From Rhabditophanes sp. KR3021 (Eukaryota; Nematoda; Chromadorea; Rhabditida; Alloionematidae), in contig CAUJLY010000001.1 of NCBI GenBank assembly GCA_963281155.1, positions 4,650,001 to 4,714,000 on the forward strand: 64,000 nt of DNA, given 5' to 3'. Of the stretch, positions 31,117-42,400 are shown piece by piece. Position numbers and translations under genes: made by a program. Numbering within the stretch: position 1 is the first letter of the stretch; every line of letters begins with the position of its first letter. The notes below the pieces were generated by a model. That model was not told where the DNA came from. It saw only the letters and a program-made list of their open reading frames with translations, and ran no database searches.

Positions 31117-34100
31117 TTAATAGAAGCATCCATGTTTTGATTGTAAACCATTAATATGAGAGTTTTTGCTTTCCATTGGATCATTTGTCCATATTCCGCC
31201 ATAATCATGACAATCAACTCTGCAATTTTTCTTAAACAACTCGTCAATTGCATAATTGGTTGATTGCGTTCCGCCAAAATTATTTTTCGGAGGGCAAATA
31301 ACGCTTTCATCAAAATATCCGAATGATTCGTTGTAAAAATCAAACTCCTTAGGATCGTTTGGAGAAAGTGTGCATTTGGATAAAGGTGGTGAAATACTTG
31401 GTGAATTAAATCTTTCATCGTCACTAGATTTGTATGAATATCTATCGCAATTTTCTTTTTGTCTCCACGAGTTTGAGAAAACATTGGATTGGTCATCAAT
31501 CAAATATGATTTGTAGATTTGATTTCGCATGTCTCTATTTACTGGACAATTCTTAAAAAAAGGCTCATGGGAAACTTGATTATAACTACTTCCTCGATCT
31601 CTGTTAACATTATTTTTTACATTGCCGTTGAAAGGCTTGTTTTGATAAAGAAAAACATCCTCATTGAATTCATTCCTGTTGTAACTCATTTTCCCAGAAT
31701 ATTGCTTCTGACAAAAATTATTTGGTTGAACATTCCTATCATAGTTATAGACCCTACGTCCAGTTTGAGAATTTCCACCATTAACAGAGGATCCATTTGA
31801 TTTTTTCCAATTTCCTTTATAAACATTTTCTGATTTGTTGTAAGTAAACTTAGTCTTGACTCTAGCAGACCATATTTTTGCCATTTTTCTTTGATCAAGT
31901 GTAAAGGCTTCGGAATTTACAATATGCTCTGAGATGAATTTCAATTTGTGGAAATAATCTTCCTCAATAGGAATCATTTGATTTGCATAGTCACTTGGAA
32001 CATCTTTGAATAAAAGAGAGATGCACTTATCCATCAAACTACAAATCTGACCAGGTAAGTTTGAACTGTTGGCTTGATTTTTTCCAGTTTTAATAATTGC
32101 ATTATCAGCATCTCCGGTGTTGCACAATTTGATTGGAGTGATAATAATGTCTCTAAGAGTAACAATCAAGGTTTTTAAATCACCATCTTTAATAAATTCT
32201 TCTTGCTGTTGAAGTATTGATGACCTTTCACTTAAATTAGCAATCGATTGCAAAATCTTCCTTCTGGCTCCCTTTAATGGTCAAAATTATAAGATTGTAA
32301 ATTAAATACTTAACGTAAAAAGATTTAGTTTTTTAATTTTTAAATTATTGTGTTAGCGAGACACTCTATCAACTCTGTTTAATACTTTGTACCTTTAAAA
32401 TTTGAATTTTAGGTAAAAGCTATTTGATGATATTGAATAACTCACTTTAAACAATTGTATGTCTTACATAGATAGACTACTCGAGAAGAATGAGTATGGT
32501 TTATAAAATAACTAGAAACGGATTCTTCAAAAGTAGCCTGTTTCGGTTTTTCTACAACTCTATCAAAAGCATTATTGCCGATCCTGTTTTGAACTTTCTT
32601 ACTACAGGCAAATAAAACTGATGGGTCGGCATTTGAGGAAGAAATAGTTATTGATGGGGAATTAGACGAAATTAAAGAAAATAAAGGTTTGCGAGGTAAG
32701 GTTGCTAAGAAATCAAAATTAACCTATGCTTTCAAATCTGCTAATTGTGGAAGATGTTTTAAAATTAAACGTCTTAATACCTACAAAAGTGATAGAATCT
32801 GTCAAAAGTTAATGGATTTTGCTGAAAATTTCAATCAAATACAAACGGCTGATAATGTTTTAGCTTCAATCAAAGCTAAGGTTGGAGACAAAAAAGGCTG
32901 TTTAGTCCATCTAACGAGCGGCCCAAGATTCGTGCATAAAAACTTTAACAAAGTTGGAATCAAGGAAGAGATTGGCTACGTAAGCAAGACTGATGACTTT
33001 GCCAAAAGAATGTCCATCCCCGGATCAAAGTTCAAACATGCTCTTAAAAAGGTATTTGACAAAAACTAAGACTTTATCAAAGAAATCATTTGGTAAGAAG
33101 GGCGTCATTGTAATAAAGAAGTGGTATCAGTCAAAAGAAGTTGCAGATAATGTTGAGTGAATCATTATTAATGCCCACAGACTACAGCTTACCAACTCAG
33201 GCAAACTTTCATTTGAAGAAGTACACCATATGCTTAAAGCAATCAACGATGATGTAGCAGATCTCATCTTAGGAGGATTCTTGAAGCTAATAATGATATT
33301 GAGCATGTTAAATATTCCGATTTTTGAAAAACTCTAACTTCTAATATATACTTTAATAAACTGTACCTTTGTAACTCCATTTTCTTCCAACTTTGCGTCA
33401 TTCAACCCAATCATCTCCTCATATGTCATTTTGAGAAAAAGGGCGTTGTATTTATGGAGTCGTAGACTTTTCAACCACACAGGAATTTCTATAAATAATC
33501 AAAATCAGTTAAAATTCACTTTTATAAAAGAACCATAAAAGTATGGGAAATAGTAGACCTCCCGGGTAACTAAAAGATTACTTTTGTGATTCTTTGTTTA
33601 GGAAACTATAAAACATATACCCACAATAAATGAGAATGGTTTAAGTGGGCAAACATGTTAGGGTAATAAAATGTAATTTATTACAGAGGTTAGCAAAACA
33701 TATTTATGTGTCCAATAAATTTACCTCTCATACATGGTTCAGCATTTTTAATTAATTCTTCTGTACTTGATTGAGAAGGTTTGTAAACCTTGGAAAAGTT
33801 AGTCCAGTAAGCATCTGGAGAAACACAGGAGGATGAGGATGAAGAGTATGAGGTAGTATTTCTACTACGTTCAACTGCATCTGAGTTCTTTCTTAAAGCT
33901 CTATCCCACGAAGAGTCGTCGGGGCTTGAATTAGTCTGACAATCGGATTGTCTCCAAACATCAAAATCTTTGTCAGAGATGATGGATGATGTGTTTGAGG
34001 TATTTGAAGTTTCGGGATAATAGTTGTCTAGATGAAATTTGAACATTTCTTCATTTGAGGTAGTACGTTGACGGCTAGAAATAGTATCGTGTAGGATTTC

Positions 34101-34181
34101 TCCAAGTAGTTCATCATCGGCGAAATTCATCTTATTAGAGGTAGATGGAATATAATAATTATTGTCTTTATCGTTTAACAT
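31117..34181 (-). CDS. Smaug/SAMD4 family RNA-binding protein
   Basis: Post-transcriptional repressor whose SAM domain binds hairpin recognition elements in target mRNAs. Three exons, 34181..33725, 33488..33367 and 32271..31117, join in frame to 577 residues. The SAM domain spans the last two introns: [31 protein letters not shown], then GVTK and, across the 1095-bp intron, [16 protein letters not shown]. These are close to the [10 protein letters not shown] and VTKGAR signatures of Smaug. The N-terminal 150 residues are Ser/Asn-rich, and the last 230 are Asn/Tyr-rich and disordered. The start is uncertain: an acceptor (tttttag) sits just before an ATG that meets a stop at once, and the next ATG (34181) is used here. 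The long intron holds endonuclease copy 2 on the other strand. Confidence 0.88.
32610..33327 (+). pseudogene. Zinc-finger/GIY-YIG-like endonuclease remnant, copy 2 (in Smaug intron 2)
   Basis: Antisense to Smaug. The main frame (about 32612..33069) gives an acidic stretch, a Cys-rich finger-like segment ([20 protein letters not shown]), [20 protein letters not shown], then the core: [19 protein letters not shown] (GIY-like) and [18 protein letters not shown] (YIG-like, with Arg). A slip at an aaaaagg run leads to [20 protein letters not shown], then TGA, then [21 protein letters not shown] further shift gives [13 protein letters not shown] and the end at 33325..33327. It parallels copy 1 throughout, ending with the same DI...KY..F motif. 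It has fewer lesions than copy 1, so it is the best template of the family here. No intron is evident inside it. Confidence 0.72.
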
Positions 34182-35593
34182 ATTATTAGCATCTAAAAAT
34201 AAAACAAATAGTTAAAATTAGATGCGAACTATTTGATTGGAAATAAATGAGATGCGTCAATTAATATATAATAAAAAAAGTTTCTAGGTAAACTAAATAA
34301 GAAACGGATGTACTTTGAAAGGGCATACCACTATTTATCAAAGGAGATCAAATGCAAGGAGATTTAATAAAGGGTGCCAGACAACGGTCATCTCAATTAA
34401 ACCAAATTAAGAATGATATAAAATAAATAGTTAAATATACTGACTTTTTATCAACTTATTACGATTTATTTATTTTAAATTTGCAATAAATATTGGTATA
34501 AATTTACGATTAAATGTAATAGAGTCTATGTGATTGGAAGTAGTGTAATAATTATGTTGATTAAGTAAATAAGTAATAATATAAAAAATTGAAAATGATG
34601 ATTATTGTTTTTAGGTTCTTTGACGTCCATATAATAAAGAGGAATCATTTTGTGCCATTCTAAAGTAGAAATTACTTAGTGTTATTTTAAAGTTAAAAGT
34701 GATCGGAGGTACCAACGTCTCCTTCAATATTGTCCTCTTAATATTGTCGTGTTCTTAATATTAAAGTTAGTAAATGTTAAAAGTATAATGATAACAATTT
34801 TTTGTATAAAAAATAACATTAGGTAAGATCAAATTGAAAGGTAGGGAAACAGGTGGAAAGTACAAGTCATTGGCATTCTAAATAAATGAGTGTAAATATG
34901 TATAAGAGGAGTTGTCAACAATATAATTGTATTAATGATAGGACACATCAAAATATAATTTGAAATGACAGAGTAAGGAAAGATTTTAGTTGCAATAAAA
35001 TTTGTGACCCAATCTAAATTTCTTTAAGCTAAGTTGATAGCGGTAACATTTGGGAAAATATAGACCATATAGTTAGGAGTACATATTATACTGAATTATG
35101 TTATGTTATAGTATATGATTGTGTGTTTATTAAATGAAATTTTATGACTTGAGAAAAGTTTGTTTTTTGTAAGAAATGAGAAGTGTGTATGTATACTAGT
35201 GGTTAGGAGTAAATGAGTAAAGGGGTAAAATGACCATTAATTAAACAAACCCGTCTGCATTGATAAGGCAACCCAAAAACAAAGTGTCTAGACTCATTTT
35301 GAAAATGGTTTGATACCACATTCACAATTCAAGCCGCGCTTATTATGCAGTTACGACATATTCTTCTTTTTGTGACATATTATAAATTGACAAAGAAGTG
35401 GGGGGAGATTCCACCACTCTTAAGTAAAAAAGAAACAAGATTTTTAAAGATACACGGGACATTATTTAGTTATGATGGACGTCAATGTAGGTAAATGATT
35501 TTTCCCATAAATTGGTCGTAAATAAAAAAGACATTTAGAGAAATGATTTTACAACTTATTTTGCAACAAATGTATTAACAAATGAATCAACGT

Positions 35594-35690
35594 GTATCTA
35601 CGTGCCTTGTAAAACAAATAAGTATTAAATGTATGCCTTGTAAAATGATTAAGTAGTATGAAATGTATGCCTTGTAAAATAATTTGAATG
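35594..35690. repeat. Three-copy tandem repeat, about 37 bp
   Basis: The unit core tgccttgtaaaa occurs three times, near 35604, 35635 and 35667, the last two embedded in aaatgtatgccttgtaaaat. Small local duplication in intergenic DNA. Confidence 0.6.
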
Positions 35691-36382
35691 ATTTAAAGTT
35701 TTTAAATTAATTCAATTGTATTTACTAGAATCAAAACACAGAGTCGTTTAGGTTGCATAAAAGTATCCCCTTTAAAAGTGTGTTGGAAAGACCACCACAG
35801 AACTTTTATTCTCCATTCATCTGTTTATTTTATGATTCCATCAAGAATAATACATTTCAAATTATAATAATGTGGTACTATCATAAAAAAGATAAATAAG
35901 CTTTTAAAATTAATTTGATTCTAACTATCTTATTTTATTAAGTTAAATCACTTGATTATATTAAATTAAAGTATTTGACCATATTAATTTATTATATTTG
36001 ATACTGACATCATTAAAAAAGTAATATTAGCTTTACGTGATTTTGTGTGTCAAATATAAAATTAGTACGGATTCTTAATGTCTCGTGAACTACATTCTTG
36101 GGTATTACCTAGACGGAGAAAGAAGTAGAAAGTCTGAGATAATGAATTGCTATATATTTTACTTGATACTTGTCAATGATAACAGACGAGAGTATGATGG
36201 TTCAAAGACAAAATTTGCAACGTGATGCACGCTTTATTCTGCGACCAAAAATCAACTAATCATTTATATTTCAAATTCAAATATGTGATAATTTTGAAAA
36301 TACACTGAATGTAAATTGTTAACATTAAACTAACACTTAATACTCACAACACCGATCAAGTCAAAAAGTTTCTTAAAATTAA

Positions 36383-36423
36383 GATCGTAAAGCTGGCTCA
36401 ACGCCAGTCGGGTCTTTACCATC
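36383..36423. other. Strong stem-loop in intergenic DNA
   Basis: An imperfect hairpin: GTAAAG (36387-36392) pairs with CTTTAC (36414-36419). CTGGC (36393-36397) pairs with GCCAG (36403-36407) around a TCAAC loop. A TCGGGT bulge lies on the 3' side, and GAT/ATC pair outside after one mismatch. It is notably richer in G and C than its surroundings. GACCCG at 36483-36488 could pair with the CGGGTC of the bulge. Transcription is unknown. Confidence 0.4.
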
Positions 36424-39400
36424 ACTTGTTAAGTTGAACATATTTAATATGAAATTGAAAGTAAATTAAGTGATTGATACTAGACCCGTCTAAATGTGAT
36501 TCAACAACTTGCTCTACACTTTTGGCATTCTAATTAGATATACAACCCAAATGGTTTAATAAATCACGTGCCTATTCAAAGCTTGAAGAGGTGGTAATAA
36601 GCAATTATAAGTATTAATGCCATCTGATTTATCTAACTATAGTGCCCTAACAAATTACCATTTTTTAAGCAATTACGCAAAAAAGATATTAATCTATTTA
36701 ATTATAATCTCATTAACCGAATTAATAACATTTAACTGCTTCTTAATAGATTTGCACTTGCAAGATCATCCACATCCTACCATACATTCAACAACTTCGA
36801 ATGTAGGTTTACAATCCTAAGAAAATTGAAAAATGAACAGAATTTAAATGATAACACAAAAATAATATTAGCTTAAATTAGAATGTAAAAGTAAGATTAG
36901 ATTGAATAATAAACCAAACTCATAGATACTAAATTTAAATATATAAAAAGCGATATTAAATTATAAAACAAAAGTATTATCAAATTATATGAATTGGATC
37001 GTTTTTAAAATAACGTACCTATTATATATGAGTTTCTATTTTAGTTTACTTGTGAATAAAGACTATTAAAGATTAAAATGCTGAGCTTTCTAATCATAAA
37101 CCAATATTTTTTGAACTATTATGTAAAGCCATTTAAAAGTTTGATAGGGAACATTTACAGCGGTTCAAATAAATAAAAGCAAAGCTAAATAACCGGTAAA
37201 TGCCCTTTATGTTATGTTTTGTGAGTAAATAAATAAAAAGGACGGTTCAAGTGAAGTCCAGTCCGTAATTATATCTGTGATTTAAGTTAATCTATAAATA
37301 TAATAATCATGGCTTACTATTTACTATTTGATAAACTTTTTGCCAAAAAGATTGGGTCAGGTACATTTTTGATATCAATTTATGATACATGCTAATTAAT
37401 AATATATACTTATAACTTACATACAATAAAAGGTCTTCAAATACTGTAATACTCCGCCCTAGTAAGCAGTTAAATAAAGAATGGTTGTTGTACAATTTAT
37501 CAACAGATAATGATAGGAAGTTAACTGGTACCGAGAATGATAACAACACAAATAATTAATTTGTATGGGTAATAAATTGTTTGCACTTTAATAGAGCTAA
37601 CTAATTCATTGTCTCTTCAATAAATTTGGAAATAAGATAAAAAATTGGTGTGGCACAAATAAATTATCTCTTAATTGCTTCAAATTAATATACAAAAGAT
37701 AATGGAACAATTGTTCCAGTAATTAATGTTAGCGGTTGGTTCATTTCAAATTTGAAGATGTAAAAGACAAATATATTTATTTTCATAAATTACTTTATCT
37801 TATTAAGATCATCTGTGGGAAAGTATAAAGCTTCAAAATGAAAGTCCTTGAGTCGGAGATGTGAAAAAGTATGTAATTTTATTTTGGCAACACATCAAAT
37901 ATTTTGAGAACTGGTTTATAAGGACTAAAATTATTTTTAGGAGTAATCTGTGCAATCAATCATACATTAAACAAACTGTTTTTCTAGTGCAATAAGATAA
38001 AGTAATATTAGTTTTTTAAACTAAATAAATATTACCATTCGCAAAATTAACGGGGTATTTGATGACAATTGTAAACATAAATGTACTGATTAAATAATAA
38101 ATTTGATCATGTACTAAGTTGCACTTTAGTATAAACAGACTTAAACGTATTTTTAAAAACAGGGCATTATGATACCAATTGAGGAAATTGCATTTATTTC
38201 AAGCAAATCGTATTTATTTTCAGCTAACCGTTTTTTGTCACTTAATTCTAATTATTGTCAGCAAATTGTAAATATACCTAATAGTTTAGCGCCTTGTCTT
38301 ATTGGAAACAGCTGGTAATGTTAAAAATCAAATAAATTATTATCGAAGATGCTTGGAATGTTTTTCAAAGGTAACTTCCTTTGTTTTGATCTTATTTAAT
38401 AATGAATGTTTTAAACGTTAAAAACTATTGTTTTTCATTTCAGCCACCCAAAAAGTAAAAGACGTTTTAAAGAATAACGAATTTGTGTCATTTTCTTATA
38501 TTTCACTAAGATTTATGACTAAATGATAAATTGGAGATGCAAATCAGACAGGGTTTTATTAATGACTTTCAAATATTCCTATTTAAATATCTTTTTCTTA
38601 ATGTAAAACATTTGAATCAAGTAACATCATATAAATACAGAGAATAACAAGCTTGATTACAAATCAAGCGAATATTAATTGAATAAGTTAGGTGAAAAAG
38701 TTACAAATGTATGTGTGTGTAAGTGATAGTAAATTTTAGAAAGTCATTAGTAAGTAATCCATCTTCGAACAATAATTTTCAAGGCTTTATGACCTTGCAA
38801 TATGACAAGATATATTTGGGTGTAGCAATGTAGTAACCTATAGTTTTGATTAAAACGAAGGTGCCTGATTATGAGCATGTGAGTGCCGTTTTAAGTTACA
38901 TATCTTTGATTGTTTATGTCTAGACTTGAAATAGATAGCAGAATAAATAAACAATATTGTTTCCGGCTTTGATTTGTATCATATTATAAATACTTGTGTG
39001 CATATTGTTCTTTGTGTTGAGGATGTTAAGACATAAATAATTGCGAGGTACAATATCATTCCTTAACACCTTCTTTATGTATGATCATAAACAATAAACT
39101 TGATCCAAAGGATAGTATTCCTTTGTTCGGCACATCTTAAAAGATTCAAATATTTTGCATAAGGCTGTATTTTGACAGAAGGAGTAAAGTCATCTCACTA
39201 AAGGTTATGGGTGAACATATTAATAAAATGCAAATTGGCAAATGATTTACGCAACAATTTAAGCTAATGTATTTTCTTTGTTCTCACTTTCTCTTTGATC
39301 ACAAAAGTGAACATAGAGGCTAACATACAGTTTATTCCTTATTATGTACAAATTATGTGCACTTCAATCAATTAAAAATGTAAGCTTTATCAAGTACTAA

Positions 39401-42400
39401 AGTAGGATATAAATTAGTTTGAATGCATGTTCAACTTTTAAGCACAAAATTGTAGCACTTTCGACATTGGTACTGATTAATACTGAAGTGCCATTAAAAA
39501 TGTACCATTTAAGAGGTAATGTTTTGGTATGTGCATTTCCTTTGAAATTAATTTGGAAAGAGTTCATCAGCATATTGGTTGATGGATAAGGCCTGCTTAT
39601 ACCTTTGATTATAAATAGTATATGTGGAGTCAATTTAACTAAACTACAAGAAAATGAATGTATAAGTATGGATGGTGTTACATATCAAATGCAACCAAAT
39701 ATATAATCCTTCAACGTACATTTTAGTAACTTTCATTGTATAGACAAGACTACATCCGTTTCGTATTCTGTTGCATCGCAAATTGTATTAGTGTAAAAGC
39801 TTTCAATTATATAGATGATTCGTCGTTAATTTTAAATGGTATGATTAGCATATAATACATCATGATACGTACTAAATTTGTCTTCAGTAATGTCAAAATA
39901 TTACGGGGTATCCAGTCGAATTTGTTTAATTTTTTGTCTAGCCCAAGTATTGCATGGTTAAAATTAAATTTTTTGTATACCTGTATTTGGATACTTTGAT
40001 AGTAATATTTAATTACTTCATCAATGTGAACTAAAGCTTATTACCAAATAGATACCTATTTTTTAATAAAAGTTTCAATTTGTACATTAACGATAGATTC
40101 GTTGAATACATAAAACGATGAGGAAATAAGTATCAATTAAATAATAAGCTACTGACAACTTCCCTATAAAAAGTCAGTGTTTTTAGATATTGGATGAAGT
40201 TATGGGGGATCATGATACGGTAATTCAAAATGAATTTAACATATTTGAGCTAAAACAGTATTTTTATTTTGACGGATTGTCTGGTGAAAACAAATAGTTA
40301 AAAAACATTAAGATGCAATAAATGTAATGATTATTATTGTATTTTCAAAAAGTAGATTTCAATATTGAAGAATACCTTAAAGCCATTTGTGTAGAGTATA
40401 ATCTCTCTTTGTTGAAAATGTCCTTTCATTTTGTAAATGTTACTGAAACTTACCTTTGTTAAATAAATAAATTTAGAATAAATATTCAAAAACAAAGGAA
40501 AGTGCATATTTTTCGTCAAAAGTCATTATTTTGAGCGTAATATTGAAATAATGTATTTAAGTTGTGTGAGAACAATAGATCAAAGTTATAAATTTTTAAG
40601 TTTATAAGTTCTACCAAGGATTTACACCCCTAGTGCAAAATATTAATTGGAGCGAAATCAAAAAAATATGTTTTTAAGGAAGTAATGACAGATTAGAAAA
40701 TTAAGTTAAATGTGATGATATATCTATTGCTGAACAAGATAATTTATTTATTGCTGAATAAGATAATATATTTAATATTAAATATAATTATGCTTTCGAA
40801 AATTAAAAAAATTAACTTGGCGCATTACCAAAAATGGGATATAAGAAGTATAATTAGTTTATCACTAGTACTTTACCCTCCATATATTCTCCCACAATTT
40901 GTTATCTGTGATTGGGAGATTCCTAAAATGCAACATTCAAAAAATCAGATACCTAGTTTTTAAGTAATAATTTAAGTCGGTAAAAACGGGTGTCAAAGAT
41001 ACATTTGAAATAGATATCAAAAGTATTTCAAAAGAATAAAAAATACACTTTCCGAGATGAGACTAACTAATCGTTGATATCTCTTAACCCAGTTTGCTTT
41101 TTTACTAAAAGTGACATGAATGTCACTTGTAAAAAATGCTTTATCATTTTTTATATTAACAAAGTGCAGTTGTTAAAAAAATTTGTCACGGAGAGTTGGT
41201 TGTGATGGGCGATGATTGATATTAACTCAAGGTTTCGGGATAATATTTTTTATACATTTTTTATCACATTAAAAAGTTGTTTGTAAACGGTTTTTTTAAA
41301 AAAATAAAACTTACGGTATGATCTATTATATGTTGTGGTGGCGTTAAGTTAAATGATCCTAAGACTCTTTTGGTTTATTTGTTAACAGTACTATTAAGTA
41401 TTACTTAGTGTTATTTAATATTGCGAGTTTAATATTATTTTTGAGGATTATCCTTTGATTGAGAACACTGAAACAAGTGATATTAAATTATTGTCAGTTG
41501 TGATAAGTTTGAACAATAAAGAGAGACAAAAATAACGTCATAAAAAGCTATTTAAAATGAAAGAATGGAAGTGTCAAAATGTTGTTGACTTCAAACAACT
41601 GAATGGGCTATCAACAAGTAAAGTTTTTATTTTTGATCAAAGACATAAAACATATTTTAACAAAAAAAGTACGCCTAACATGTTGTATCAAAGCATTTCG
41701 ATCAAAAGTATGATAAATAGATATGGCAAAAATCCAATGTCTTAACAAAGACGGGACATTAAAAATATTTTATGGGTGTTTGTAAAAATTAATGTTATGT
41801 CAGAACACCGATATCAATTCAACAAAGGAACATTAACTATACGAGTAAAAGACTTTACATGCAAATAATTGGATATTCTAAAAAATTATTTGCACTAAAC
41901 TTTTCCAGCTCAAAATGAAATGATTTTACCGAAAGCAGAACACCTCATTCAATTAATTGAAAATGGAAACCCATCAAAATACTGTTTGCATTCCCATATA
42001 GGTGTATAAGAGTTGCACTTCGCTTCTATGTTCTGCTAAATGTCCTATTTTGCATGTTTAATTGTCTGGGTGGTATTGTTGAAATGATCGGATACTTAAT
42101 TGACGCCAAATTAAAAAATATCCCATATCAATTTTAATTATAATTGTGTTGCAATATCAACAAACTAAACTATTGTATTCAACACCTTTCAGGCATACAT
42201 AATTAAACAATACCAATTCATTTCAAGTGCAAATATCTTTTTTATGTACAGATAATTACATCTCATAAGTAAAATAGTGTGGGAAAACAAATTTGAATAA
42301 TAATGTGTGGTAAATATGAATTAAGAAATTTGTTAATGGCATTTAAAAAAATGTCATATATGCGTAGTAATCCGCGGTATAATTTTTTGAAAAAATGGGT

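Noticed and set aside
24010..33327. LINE or Penelope-like retroelement as source of the GIY-YIG-like ORFs
   Set aside because: No reverse transcriptase motif, poly-A tail or long terminal structure is visible beside any copy.
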